From: Christensenella sp. UBA1750
GTDB lineage: Bacteria; Bacillota; Clostridia; Christensenellales; UBA1750
Direction: 5' to 3'
Assembly (NCBI GenBank): GCA_002315655.1
Contig: DCHO01000012.1
Coordinates: 25,500-79,865, forward strand
DNA length: 54,366 nt
The first letter of the stretch is position 1; each line of letters begins with the position of its first letter. Shown here piece after piece: positions 8,301 through 15,651 of the stretch. Made by a program: the position numbers and the translations under genes. The notes below the pieces were generated by a model. It was not told the DNA's origin. It was given only the letters and a program-made list of their open reading frames with translations, and did not search any database.

Positions 8301-9112
8301 TTTCCGATGAGCACAAGGAAGCCGTGGACATGACGGATGCCAACTATACGGGCGATGTTGTGCTGGTGATCGGCAAGGAGGTCGAGCAGAAGACCGGCTT
8401 CTTCACCTCGGTCACGGAGAGCTTTGAAAAGACCTTCCTCCGCGAAAACCGCTGGAAAATGTTCTTATCCGGCATCGGAACCACCCTGCTCATCACTATT
8501 CTGTCCATGATCTTTGGCTCTATCTTAGGCTTTGCTCTGTATCTTCTGTGCAAGGGCGGCAACGTCATTGCCAATAAGGTCACGGGCTTCTGCATCTGGC
8601 TTGTGGAAGGAATGCCAATGGTTGTGCTGCTGATGATCCTGTTCTATGTGGTCTTCGGTTCCGTGGCGATTTCCGGCCTGTGGGTCTCGGTCATCGGCTT
8701 TACCATGACCTTCGGCGCATCCATGTACGGCATGGTCAAGGCCGGCGTGGACGCGGTGGACCCGGGACAGATGGAAGCAGCGCTGGCTATGGGCTACGGC
8801 AAAAATGCGGCCTTCTTCCGCATGGTTCTGCCGCAGGCGGCGCGGCATTTCCTGCCGGCTTACAAGTCTGCTACGGTGCAGCACATCAAGGCGACCTCCA
8901 TTGTCGGCTACATCGCCGTGCAGGATTTGACCAAGATGAGCGACATCATCCGCTCCCGCACCTATGAGGCCTTCTTCCCGCTAATCGCCACTGCCATCAT
9001 CTACTTTGTGCTTTCCGGCTTGCTGACGAGCGTGATTAAACGCCTCCAGTTCAATCTGGATTCCAGAAGCCGTGATAACAGAAGAACGCTGAAAGGAGTG
9101 AAGCTGAAATGA
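5360..9112 (+). CDS. Lipoprotein-anchored array of four solute-binding-protein repeats fused to an ABC amino-acid permease
   Basis: A 1250-residue fusion. A lipoprotein signal ends in the lipobox LAGC near residue 23. The protein then alternates two half-domains of the SBP_bac_3 (GlnH-like) family: a lobe-2-type half with a SW.DF.G start (Trp at about 38, 292, 540, 792) and a lobe-1-type half starting near SGENGTL. The repeat unit is about 250 residues and each half occurs four times. The last lobe-1 half runs into a HisM/GlnP-type permease (about 1000-1235) with several hydrophobic helices and an EAA-like loop near EAALAMGYGKNAAFFRMVLP. The array begins with lobe 2, so halves are offset from the normal order. 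ATG 5360 was chosen because GGAG lies 9 bp upstream; an in-frame ATG at 5345 lacks a site. The stop overlaps the ATPase gene by 4 bp. It should import a polar amino acid or related solute. Confidence 0.9.
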   Translation: MRKNNRILCALLVVALVLSLAGCTKKEETAQSVRLSSWSDFVGKTFSAVDGTVFDALMEDANLIPGEISWDFYPTSTDAVLAVVKKRADACTVDKPVAELMVNTYPELGIYKDYICEDNYGFVLQKGSDLTEKVNAIIETCHADGTTDRLRAKWFTEDVEDLSVPEVTWSCENGTLKVGMVNSLMPMAYLKENKPMGYEAEMIYIIAEQLHMEPEVTPCDFSALLAGVSSGKFDIAAGTVSITEERRESVDLTVPEYYGAAVVLCRKEDIEEATETQKTESAASGKARFSSWDDFDGITVSDIDSSTLSKLVEQSGLISGELNYVYLPTSTDAAMAVVNKKADVFVTDLPMAEMIANTYPELGIYKDVIGEDSYGFILQKDSPITEQANAVIEKCREDGTLDALHDKWFAADTKGCSMPEIDWSGENGTLRLALNTSMPPMEYISDGEPMGYEAELAYIIARELNLKLEVTMCDFASMLSGVSAGKFDMAGGSLSITEERKQKLDMTVPDYYGATVFLCRKEDIEAETAAQNEGTVLESWDDFVGLRIAVMDSTALIEMVEDSGLIPGEVNWINFPSISDSVIGVLQNKADACVVDEPVAQLVTQTYPELAIYKDVICDDSYGYLLPKGSELTEKFNKVITQFREDGTLEKVRQKWFTTELDGLSVPEQGWSGENGTLRVATDPTSMPMEYMIDDQIVGYEVEVVYEIAKMLDMKVELITCDFGSILGGISSGKYDLGIGCISITEERQETMDMTVPIYDGATVFVYKPGKTETSTGEGSLDAYENATLAAWQGSIYDAALKVRFPNAEVVYNNSLSEMAECIRVGKIEAFCASDAIVGPIVRANNDLQILPDAIDTFEAGYALKKGSDSILLEQLNEYIAEARENGELEKLKDIWMSGKTEEINMEFSGENGDLVFAADFINEPFTFIKDEEMTGYDVDLIARFCKEYGYNLVLENASFYNLIPGLDAGRYDVVGGSMEISDEHKEAVDMTDANYTGDVVLVIGKEVEQKTGFFTSVTESFEKTFLRENRWKMFLSGIGTTLLITILSMIFGSILGFALYLLCKGGNVIANKVTGFCIWLVEGMPMVVLLMILFYVVFGSVAISGLWVSVIGFTMTFGASMYGMVKAGVDAVDPGQMEAALAMGYGKNAAFFRMVLPQAARHFLPAYKSATVQHIKATSIVGYIAVQDLTKMSDIIRSRTYEAFFPLIATAIIYFVLSGLLTSVIKRLQFNLDSRSRDNRRTLKGVKLK
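5459..8394 (+). repeat. Four tandem about 750-bp coding repeats (solute-binding half-domain pairs)
   Basis: Units begin near 5459, 6224, 6971 and 7724. Each encodes a lobe-2-like half followed by a lobe-1-like half. Conserved landmarks recur in order: SWxDF, YPELxIYKD, GSxLTE, EDGTLxxxxxKW, SGENGTL, GYExE, SITEER and DMTVPxYxGA. Units 1 to 3 are clearly similar in protein. Unit 4 is the most diverged and its lobe-1 half leads into the permease. Drift in DNA argues against a recent duplication. Confidence 0.85.
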
Positions 9113-10200
9113 TCGAACTTCGGCACGTTGAAAAGGCTTTCCCCAACGGAACGCCGCTCAAGGATGTGAACGTGACCATCAACGAGGGAGACGTGATTTC
9201 GGTCATCGGCCCCTCCGGAACGGGTAAATCCACCCTTCTGCGCTGCATCAATATGCTGGGCGCGCCCACAAAGGGACAGATTTTTGTGGACGGTGAGGAA
9301 ATCACCGCAAAGGGCTATGACATCCGCAAGGTGCGCCGCAAGATGGGCATGGTGTTCCAGTCCTTCAACCTGTTCGGACACCTGAATGTCATTGAAAACA
9401 TCATGGTGCCGCCGATGGATTTGCTCGGCGTTTCCAAGCAGGACGCCTATGACACCGGCATGAAGCTGCTCGCCCAGGTGGGTCTGGCTTCCAAGGCCAT
9501 GAGCTATCCCGAGGAACTGTCCGGCGGACAGAAGCAGCGCGTTGCCATCGCAAGAACGCTGGCTATGAACCCTTCCATCATCCTCTTTGACGAGCCCACG
9601 TCCGCCCTTGACCCCACCATGGTGGACGAGGTGCAGGCGGTTATCCGCGAGCTGGCGGGAACGGGCAAGACCATGATGATCGTCACCCACGAAATGCGCT
9701 TTGCGAAGGAAATCTGCAACCGTGTGTTTTACATGGACGAGGGCGGCGTTTACGAGGACGGCACCCCGGAACAGATTTTCGAGCATCCGAAGAAGGACAA
9801 CACCAGACGCTTCATCCAGCGCTTAAAGGTCATGCACGAGGCCATCAATGCCAAGGACTTTGACTTCCTGAGCCTTTACAGCCGCCTGAACGAATATGTC
9901 TACAAGAGCCAGATCGACGCAAAGCCCGCCTACCGCATCCGGCAGACCATCGAGGAATTGTGCCAGCAGATTCTTGTGCCCGAACTGCCTGACAAGGACT
10001 TCCTCATTGACCTTGTGCTGGAATATTCTGTCGATTCCGGCACCGAGATCACCGTGCGTTACGGCGGCAAGCCCTTTGACCCGAAGGACACCGAAAACAC
10101 GATCGCGTGGAGCATCTTCACCTCCGTTGCGGACAAGATCCGCTACCGCATCCGTGAAGCCGATGAGCTGCACAACGTCATTTCCTATGTGATTCAGTAA
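9109..10200 (+). CDS. ABC transporter ATPase (GlnQ-like) with GHKL-like C-terminal extension
   Basis: A 363-residue protein that starts inside the stop codon of the permease gene (ATGA overlap), so it is the transporter's ATPase. Walker A is GPSGTGKST (34-42), the signature is LSGGQKQ (137-143) and Walker B is IILFDEP (about 156-162), followed by the H-loop region IVTHEM. Polar amino acid ATPases usually end near residue 245. Here about 118 more residues follow. They contain an IRQTIEEL helix, a VRYGGKPFDP stretch resembling the G1 box of GHKL (RsbW-like) ATP-binding folds, and a final LHNVISYVIQ. The core call is firm; the GHKL resemblance is my inference from pattern. Confidence 0.93.
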   Translation: MIELRHVEKAFPNGTPLKDVNVTINEGDVISVIGPSGTGKSTLLRCINMLGAPTKGQIFVDGEEITAKGYDIRKVRRKMGMVFQSFNLFGHLNVIENIMVPPMDLLGVSKQDAYDTGMKLLAQVGLASKAMSYPEELSGGQKQRVAIARTLAMNPSIILFDEPTSALDPTMVDEVQAVIRELAGTGKTMMIVTHEMRFAKEICNRVFYMDEGGVYEDGTPEQIFEHPKKDNTRRFIQRLKVMHEAINAKDFDFLSLYSRLNEYVYKSQIDAKPAYRIRQTIEELCQQILVPELPDKDFLIDLVLEYSVDSGTEITVRYGGKPFDPKDTENTIAWSIFTSVADKIRYRIREADELHNVISYVIQ

Positions 10201-10210
10201 TATGTTTTTG

Positions 10211-10251
10211 AGCCTTGCTTGCCGGGGAAATCGCCTTTGGCGGGCAGGGCT
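10211..10251 (+). terminator. Hairpin after the ABC transporter operon, weak terminator
   Basis: A 13-bp stem with three G-U pairs (10211-10223 with 10239-10251) followed only by TTTG. It may end the transporter operon partially or be a processing hairpin before the next genes. Confidence 0.45.
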
Positions 10252-10286
10252 TTGTGCGTGAAAATCGTCAATGAAGAAGGAGCAAC

Positions 10287-11432
10287 ATGATGCTGACGGA
10301 AGAATTTGTGAAAAAGTATGTTGAAAACCACGCGGAGGAAGTGCTGGAAGTCACACGCGCCCTGTGCGCCATTCCCGCGCCCTGCAATGGGGAGACGGAG
10401 CGGGCGAAGTTTTGTCTGGAGTGGTTCCGAAAGAACGGCGGGGAAAATGCGTACATCGACGGGATGGAAAACGTGATTCTGCCCGTCCATGTGACGGAGG
10501 ACAACAATCTGTATGTCTTTGCCGCCCACACCGACACCGTTTTCCCGGACACCGGCGCATACCCTTGGCGCGAGGAGGGAGAGAAGATTTTTTGCCCCAG
10601 CATCAGCGACGATACCGCGAATTTGGCCGTTGTGATGGTCGCGGCAAAGGGATTGCTGGAAAGCGGAGAGGTGCCACCCTGCGGGATGCTCTTTGTGGCG
10701 AACTCCGGCGAGGAAGGATTGGGCAATCTCAAAGGCGTAAAGCAGCTGTTCCGCGATTTCGGTACACGCATCAAGGGCTTCATCTCCGCAGACGGCGGCA
10801 GCTTTGCCGGCATGACCAACGGCGCGGTGGGCTCGCATCGGTACAGGATTTCCGTGGACACCGAGGGCGGGCATTCCTTCGGCGCATTCGGCAACCGCAA
10901 CGCCATCCATGTGCTGTCCTCCATGATCTGCTCGCTCTATACCGTGAAGGTGCCAAAGAAAGGCGATTCCCGCACCACCTACAACGTGGGCGGCATTTCC
11001 GGCGGCACCACAATAAACACCATCGCCGCCCATGCGGAAATGCTCTATGAGTATCGCAGCGACGATTTGGAATGTCTGAACCGCATGAAGAAAATGCTGG
11101 AAGCCACCTTGGAAGCCTACCGCGCCATGGGCGTGACTGTGAACTGCGAGCTGCTGGGCGACCGCCCCTGCACCGGGGATATAGATGCGGAGGACGAAGC
11201 GGCGTTCACCGAAAAGGTCAATTCCGTTTATGAGGAAGTCATGGGGGAACCCTGCTCCCTGCATTCCGGCTCCACGGATGCCAACATTCCGCTGTCGCTG
11301 GGGGTTCCCGCAGTCACCATCGGCCTGTGCGTGGGCGGCGGCGGGCACACACGCGGCGAATGGCTGGAGAGAACCAGTCTGTCCACGGGACTTACCATCA
11401 TGCTGAAAATCATCAACCAATTTTTGAAATAG
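10287..11432 (+). CDS. M20 family metallopeptidase (PepT/ArgE-like)
   Basis: A 381-residue cytosolic zinc peptidase or amidohydrolase. Metal ligands and catalytic residues of the family are visible: His81 and Asp83 in AAHTDTVF, Asp108/109 in SDDTANL, the Glu pair in NSGEEGLG (141-144), an Asp in ISADGGS, and a C-terminal His in GGGHTRGEW. A central lid/dimerisation domain occupies about residues 185-295. The ribosome binding site AAGGAG lies 7 bp before tandem ATG codons at 10287 and 10290. It opens a tight group with an SGNH hydrolase (15 bp) and a glycerophosphodiesterase (9 bp). Substrate unknown; PepT-like tripeptidase is one option. Confidence 0.88.
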   Translation: MMLTEEFVKKYVENHAEEVLEVTRALCAIPAPCNGETERAKFCLEWFRKNGGENAYIDGMENVILPVHVTEDNNLYVFAAHTDTVFPDTGAYPWREEGEKIFCPSISDDTANLAVVMVAAKGLLESGEVPPCGMLFVANSGEEGLGNLKGVKQLFRDFGTRIKGFISADGGSFAGMTNGAVGSHRYRISVDTEGGHSFGAFGNRNAIHVLSSMICSLYTVKVPKKGDSRTTYNVGGISGGTTINTIAAHAEMLYEYRSDDLECLNRMKKMLEATLEAYRAMGVTVNCELLGDRPCTGDIDAEDEAAFTEKVNSVYEEVMGEPCSLHSGSTDANIPLSLGVPAVTIGLCVGGGGHTRGEWLERTSLSTGLTIMLKIINQFLK

Positions 11433-11447
11433 AGAAGGAGAACCGAT

Positions 11448-12254
11448 ATGTTTGACATTGTTCTTGCTGACAAAAACGAAAGACCCTTGGAAAAGCTGCT
11501 GCCCGACGGCGGGTTTGTGGGCATTTTCCGCACCTTGGCCGTCATCGGCGATTCGCTGTCCTCCGGGGAATTTGAGGGCACCAATGAGGAGGGCAACAAA
11601 ACTTACCACGATCTGTACGAATACTCTTGGGGGCAGTACATCGCCCGCGCCGCCGGGTGCAAGGTCTACAACTTCTCCAAGGGCGGGATGCGCGCCGACG
11701 CTTACATGAAGAACTTCGCCGACGACCGGGGCTTCTGGAACCGCGACCTTGCCTGTCAGGGTTACATCGTCGCCATGGGTGCCAACGACATTTCCGCCAT
11801 CGTGCGCGGGGAATTGGAGTTCGGCACAACCGCCGACATTGACATGGAGAACTGGCGCAACAACAAGGAAACCTTTGTGGGACAATATGCCGCCATGATC
11901 CAGCGCTACCGCGAAATTCAGCCCGATTCCTTCTTCTTTCTCATGTCCATGCCCCGCCGCGACGAGGAAGGCGAGCGCAAGGCTTACGAAGATAAGCATC
12001 AGGCGTTGATGTACGAGCTGGCGGAGCTGTTCCCCAAGACCTACGTTCTGGATTTCCGCAAATATGCGCCGGTCTACGACAAGGAGTTCTACCGCAATTT
12101 CGCGCTTGGCGGGCATTTGAGCGCGGCGGGCTATCTGCTCACGGCGAAGATGGTCATTTCCTACATGGACTACATCATTCGGCAGGACATTCGCGCCTTT
12201 GCGCAGGTGGGCTTCATCGGAACGCCGTGGAAGAACACCGTGGACGTGGATTAG
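11448..12254 (+). CDS. SGNH/GDSL-family hydrolase
   Basis: A 268-residue serine hydrolase of the SGNH superfamily. Block I is VIGDSLSSG with nucleophile Ser36, block III is GANDIS near residue 107, and block V is a C-terminal GGHLSAAGY with the catalytic His. The block II Gly is probably in SKGGM. No signal peptide. It sits between an M20 peptidase and a glycerophosphodiester phosphodiesterase with short gaps and its own AGAAGGAG ribosome binding site. A role as acyl-esterase or lysophospholipase acting before the phosphodiesterase is plausible but inferred from the neighbour only. Confidence 0.82.
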   Translation: MFDIVLADKNERPLEKLLPDGGFVGIFRTLAVIGDSLSSGEFEGTNEEGNKTYHDLYEYSWGQYIARAAGCKVYNFSKGGMRADAYMKNFADDRGFWNRDLACQGYIVAMGANDISAIVRGELEFGTTADIDMENWRNNKETFVGQYAAMIQRYREIQPDSFFFLMSMPRRDEEGERKAYEDKHQALMYELAELFPKTYVLDFRKYAPVYDKEFYRNFALGGHLSAAGYLLTAKMVISYMDYIIRQDIRAFAQVGFIGTPWKNTVDVD

Positions 12255-12263
12255 GAGGCATTT

Positions 12264-13091
12264 ATGGGACTTTGGAATAACGATCCGAACATCATGCTGG
12301 TGGCGGGACACCGCGGGGCGCGGGTCGGCTGGCCGGAAAACACCGTGGCGGCGTTTAAGTACGCCATTTCCGTCGGCTGCGACATGGTCGAGACCGACGT
12401 GCGGCAGACGAAGGATCACGAATTGGTGCTGATGCACGATGCGCTGGTGGACAGAACCACCGACGGGCATGGCAGAGTGCAGGACATGACTCTCAATGAG
12501 TTCCGCTCTCTCAACGCCGCCGCCCATGTGGAGGGCTTTGCCTTTGAGCCGCCCGCAACCCTTAAAGAGCTGCTGGAATTGACCGCCGCGCACCCGAGTC
12601 TGCTGCTCAACATCGAGATTAAGGATTATCCCCATGTGGAAGGCGAGGAATGGGCGTTTGAGACCGTGAAGAAAACCATCGAAATGGTGGAAAAGTACGG
12701 CCTTGGCAAGCGCATTGTGCTCAATTCCTTTTCGGGAAAGCAACTGTCCTACATCCACAAAAAGTACGGCAGAAAATACCCCCTGCACGGCTTTTATCCC
12801 TATTTCATCTTAGGACAGGAGCGCGATAACCCGGACGAATATCTGGACTGCGCCTGCCTGTTCCATGTGGCGCAGGGCGAAAACGGCGAGAATGTCGGCC
12901 TGCCCGGGCAGATATGCCCCGCACAATGGGCGAAGGAGCTCACCGACAAGGGCATTGAGCCGTGGTTCGGCGCGGGGGTCAAGACCTACGAAGATTTGAA
13001 AACCTGCTTTGAACAGGGCGGGAGGCTCGTCACCTCGGACGACCCGGCGCAGAGTTTAGCTGACCTGCGGAAAATGGGACACCACAAGTAA
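12264..13091 (+). CDS. Glycerophosphodiester phosphodiesterase
   Basis: A 275-residue GDPD-family TIM barrel that hydrolyses glycerophosphodiesters to sn-glycerol 3-phosphate and an alcohol. The family motif is clear: GHRG (15-18), PENT near 25, ETD (44-46), and MHD (57-59) followed by DRTTDGHG. The metal Glu of the LLNIEIK strand is near residue 116. No signal peptide, so it acts inside the cell on deacylated lipids. It ends the three-gene group, 9 bp after the SGNH hydrolase, and is followed by the terminator at 13106-13138. Confidence 0.93.
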   Translation: MGLWNNDPNIMLVAGHRGARVGWPENTVAAFKYAISVGCDMVETDVRQTKDHELVLMHDALVDRTTDGHGRVQDMTLNEFRSLNAAAHVEGFAFEPPATLKELLELTAAHPSLLLNIEIKDYPHVEGEEWAFETVKKTIEMVEKYGLGKRIVLNSFSGKQLSYIHKKYGRKYPLHGFYPYFILGQERDNPDEYLDCACLFHVAQGENGENVGLPGQICPAQWAKELTDKGIEPWFGAGVKTYEDLKTCFEQGGRLVTSDDPAQSLADLRKMGHHK

Positions 13092-13105
13092 TAGAAGAAC
13101 ATAAA

Positions 13106-13138
13106 AATCACCCTCGCGATTCAACCGCGAGGGTGATT
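13106..13138. terminator. Bidirectional terminator between convergent genes
   Basis: A perfect 13-bp stem (13106-13118 with 13126-13138) with a 7-nt loop. AT-rich sequence lies on both sides. It separates the plus-strand glycerophosphodiesterase from the minus-strand NTF2-like gene that stops at 13143. Confidence 0.85.
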
Positions 13139-13142
13139 ATCA

Positions 13143-14138
13143 TTAAAAGGGCTTTTCCAGGGATTTGCAGCCGACGTGCGGCGGGAAGGTTTCCACGAAG
13201 TTGATCTCCTGCGCTTCTGCCTTAGTCAGCGGAGTTTTGCTCCAATCAATCGTGTATTCATAGTTGGAATAGTCGCAGATGCGGATGGAGCACAATTTTC
13301 CGTCCTTGCCGCGCTCATAGGAGGAAACGCCGGCGGTGGCGATGCGGTTCAAATCCTCGCGCCCGGCGCGGGAGATGATGTGCTGCCACTCAATGACGCA
13401 GTTCACGCCGTCGTCGGTGATGGTCTCGATGCGCATGGCCACGCAGCGGGGAATGTAGGTCTTGATGTGCTCATAGGTGGAAAGCATATCCTGATGCACC
13501 TGTGTGGGAACGCCGGATTCTGTCCAAGGGCCGTAGCCGCCGAAAATACAGTCGGGGGAGGAGCAGTTCATGATGCGCTCCACGTCGGTGGACGGCCAAT
13601 GGTGGATGGCGTCAAAGTATTCCCGCACCGCGCCGGTGAGCAGTGTCACATCGGTTACTTCCTTGTAGGCGGAGGTGTAAATGGGCTTGCGGTAGGCCTG
13701 CTGGTCGGGCACGAAGGTGAAATGGGTGTAGATGCGCAGCTCTTCCAGAGTGTCTTGGGTGCGCTTGTCCGCCACCATGAAGAAGGGCACCTGATTGATC
13801 TGACCGTCCACGACAAAGTTCACCACGGCTTCCAGCGCCACTCTGCCGCCGCCGATGGTCTGAATGATGGGCACGATGGCGGAGGATTCGGCCTTGAACT
13901 TGGGGTTGAAATCCGCGATAAAGGCGCGGATGCCCTCTAACCCTTCATAGCGCTTCCAAGGGGTGTCCACCGCGCTTTTGACCTTGGCAAACTGCTTGTC
14001 CTCGCTGAAAAATGCTGCGGCGGCATCCGTATTGCCCTTGCAGACCTCCTGCATGAACAGATATTCCGGGGAATCGCTTACGATGGGGTGGGTGTGACCG
14101 TAGAAGGCTTCCAGTTCGCATTGCTTTCTGAATTTCAT
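13143..14138 (-). CDS. Tandem NTF2-like (SnoaL-type) protein
   Basis: A 331-residue cytosolic protein that reads as two NTF2/SnoaL-like cone-shaped domains. The first (about 25-155) has the motif of a helix followed by WKRYEGLEGIRAFI and long strands. The second (about 170-310) has AVREYFDAIHHWPSTDVERIM followed by FGGYGPW and a strand-rich C terminus ending in IEWQHIISRAGRE. Such domains act as small isomerases/dehydratases or as ligand-binding modules; no catalytic set is obvious. Start ATG 14138 has GGAAG about 9 bp upstream; upstream ATG codons overlap the promoter at 14176-14204. It is a single gene diverging from the acyltransferase gene. Confidence 0.6.
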   Translation of the reverse strand: MKFRKQCELEAFYGHTHPIVSDSPEYLFMQEVCKGNTDAAAAFFSEDKQFAKVKSAVDTPWKRYEGLEGIRAFIADFNPKFKAESSAIVPIIQTIGGGRVALEAVVNFVVDGQINQVPFFMVADKRTQDTLEELRIYTHFTFVPDQQAYRKPIYTSAYKEVTDVTLLTGAVREYFDAIHHWPSTDVERIMNCSSPDCIFGGYGPWTESGVPTQVHQDMLSTYEHIKTYIPRCVAMRIETITDDGVNCVIEWQHIISRAGREDLNRIATAGVSSYERGKDGKLCSIRICDYSNYEYTIDWSKTPLTKAEAQEINFVETFPPHVGCKSLEKPF

Positions 14139-14175
14139 GGTGTTGCTTCCTTTCGTTGGTTTTTTGCTGCTTTTA

Positions 14176-14204
14176 AGTATAGCGTACTTTGGCGAAATAA
14201 ACAA
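14176..14204 (-). promoter_or_regulatory. Promoter of the NTF2-like gene
   Basis: On the minus strand, -35 TTGTTT (14204-14199), 17-bp spacer and -10 TATACT (14181-14176). It is divergent from the promoter at 14224-14252. Confidence 0.75.
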
Positions 14205-14223
14205 GAAATTTTCATTTTTCGGG

Positions 14224-14252
14224 TTGTGTGAATGCGAGTATTTTGATACAAT
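14224..14252 (+). promoter_or_regulatory. Promoter of the acyltransferase gene
   Basis: -35 TTGTGT, 17-bp spacer and -10 TACAAT at 14247-14252. It supports a start at 14320 or 14290 rather than an earlier in-frame codon. Confidence 0.7.
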
Positions 14253-14319
14253 AAATTCATTGTTTTGTCGAAGAAACGATCTTCGGGGAATGAAATCTCA
14301 TCAAAAGGAAACCGCACGA

Positions 14320-15594
14320 ATGAAAAGCGACCTGCAGCCCTTTGACATGACCAGACACCCCATTTCCTGCCGCTGGTTCCTGAAACCGGTGGCTTGGCTC
14401 ATTGCTCTGCCGGGGTTTCTACGGCACCGCCCCGTTGTCACCAAGGAGGGCGTGAAGGGCTTAAAGCCGCCCTATCTGCTGCTGGGCAACCACAACGCCT
14501 TTTTCGACATGAAGGTTTCCGCCATGGTGACCTTTCCGCATTTCGGGAACTATGTTGTCGCCATTGACGGCTTCATCGGGCGGGAGGGGCTGCTGCGCTC
14601 CATCGGCTGCATCTGCAAGCGCAAGTTCACAAACGACTTAAACGTGGTGCGGCACATCCGATACGTCATTCAGAATAAGGGCATCGCGGCCATTTATCCC
14701 GAGGCGCGGTATTCTCTCTGCGGCACCACCGCGCCGCTGCCCGCCGCACTGGGAAAGCTGTGCAAGATGCTCAAAGTGCCCGTCGTCACTGTCATCTGCC
14801 ACGGGCACCACATCAATCACCCCTTTTGGAACACAAAGCATGAGCGGAATGTGAAGCACACCGAGGTCAACGTCAAGCTGCTGTTAACCCCGGAGCAGCT
14901 GGCCGCCATGTCCGTGGAGGAGATTAATCAGGCGCTGGTTCGGGAGTTCCGGTACGACGATTTCAAATGGCAATATGAAAACAAGGTGGAGGTCGCCTGC
15001 GTAGACCGCGCCGAGGGCTTGCAGAAGATTCTCTATCAGTGCCCGAACTGCGGGAAAGAGTTTGAGATGACCGCCTCCGGCGACACGCTGAAATGCAACG
15101 CCTGCGGCAAGGAATGGATCATGGATGTGTACGGGCGGCTTTCCGCAAAGGAAGGCGAGACCGAGTTTCCCCACATTCCCGACTGGTACGAATGGGAGCG
15201 GGATAACGTGCGGAAAGAGGTCGAAAACGGCACCTATTCCACGGGGATTCTGCCTGTGCAGGTGGATTCCCTGCCCAACGCAAAGGGATATATCGACTTG
15301 GGCGAGGGAACCCTTTGCCACGATATGAACGGGTTCAGAGTGGAGCTGGTCAACGCGGACGGCTCCAAGCTCGTGATGGAAAAGCCGGCTTCTTCCTTAT
15401 ATTCCTGCCATGTGGAGTACGATTATCTGTTCAAAAAGGGCGACTGCGTGGACTTGAACACGCTGGACGACACCTGGTACATCTATCCCCACGATTGCAA
15501 ATTCTCCGTGACCAAAATGGCGCTGGCCACCGAGGAGCTCTATTTCGACCATTGCCGAAAAATCGGAAAGCCCTGCCCGCCCGGAATTGCTTGA
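14320..15594 (+). CDS. PlsC-like acyltransferase with internal zinc ribbon
   Basis: A 424-residue protein. Residues 1-225 form a lysophosphatidate-type acyltransferase: the HX4D motif is HNAFFD (58-63), and YPEARYS (126-132) corresponds to the substrate-binding PEGTRS block. A hydrophobic N-terminal segment (about 20-35) fits membrane association. Residues 238-265 form a zinc ribbon with CPNC (241-244) and CNAC (259-262). About 160 strand-rich residues of no recognised family follow. The usual enzyme stops near 230-250 residues, so the C-terminal half is an addition. Start ATG 14320 follows AAGGAA; ATG 14290 is an alternative. The -35 of the next gene overlaps its stop codon. Confidence 0.85.
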   Translation: MKSDLQPFDMTRHPISCRWFLKPVAWLIALPGFLRHRPVVTKEGVKGLKPPYLLLGNHNAFFDMKVSAMVTFPHFGNYVVAIDGFIGREGLLRSIGCICKRKFTNDLNVVRHIRYVIQNKGIAAIYPEARYSLCGTTAPLPAALGKLCKMLKVPVVTVICHGHHINHPFWNTKHERNVKHTEVNVKLLLTPEQLAAMSVEEINQALVREFRYDDFKWQYENKVEVACVDRAEGLQKILYQCPNCGKEFEMTASGDTLKCNACGKEWIMDVYGRLSAKEGETEFPHIPDWYEWERDNVRKEVENGTYSTGILPVQVDSLPNAKGYIDLGEGTLCHDMNGFRVELVNADGSKLVMEKPASSLYSCHVEYDYLFKKGDCVDLNTLDDTWYIYPHDCKFSVTKMALATEELYFDHCRKIGKPCPPGIA

Positions 15595-15619
15595 CAATAC
15601 AACAAACCTCTCCTACAAT
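15591..15619 (+). promoter_or_regulatory. Promoter of the alpha-galactosidase / SIS / kinase gene group
   Basis: Consensus -35 TTGACA, 17-bp spacer, -10 TACAAT at 15614-15619. The -35 box overlaps the TGA stop of the upstream acyltransferase. Confidence 0.85.
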
Positions 15620-15651
15620 AGAGAAGAATCATGTAGGGGAGGTTTATATTT

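Noticed and set aside
6338..8314. A 658-codon open frame on the minus strand opposite the binding-protein array
   Set aside because: It is an antisense shadow of a repetitive, GC-rich coding gene. No ribosome binding site or promoter was seen, and the product has no recognisable family.
10194..12788. An 864-codon open frame on the minus strand opposite three genes
   Set aside because: The plus strand carries three well-supported enzymes there. The antisense product is rich in His/Gly/Val as expected of a shadow frame.
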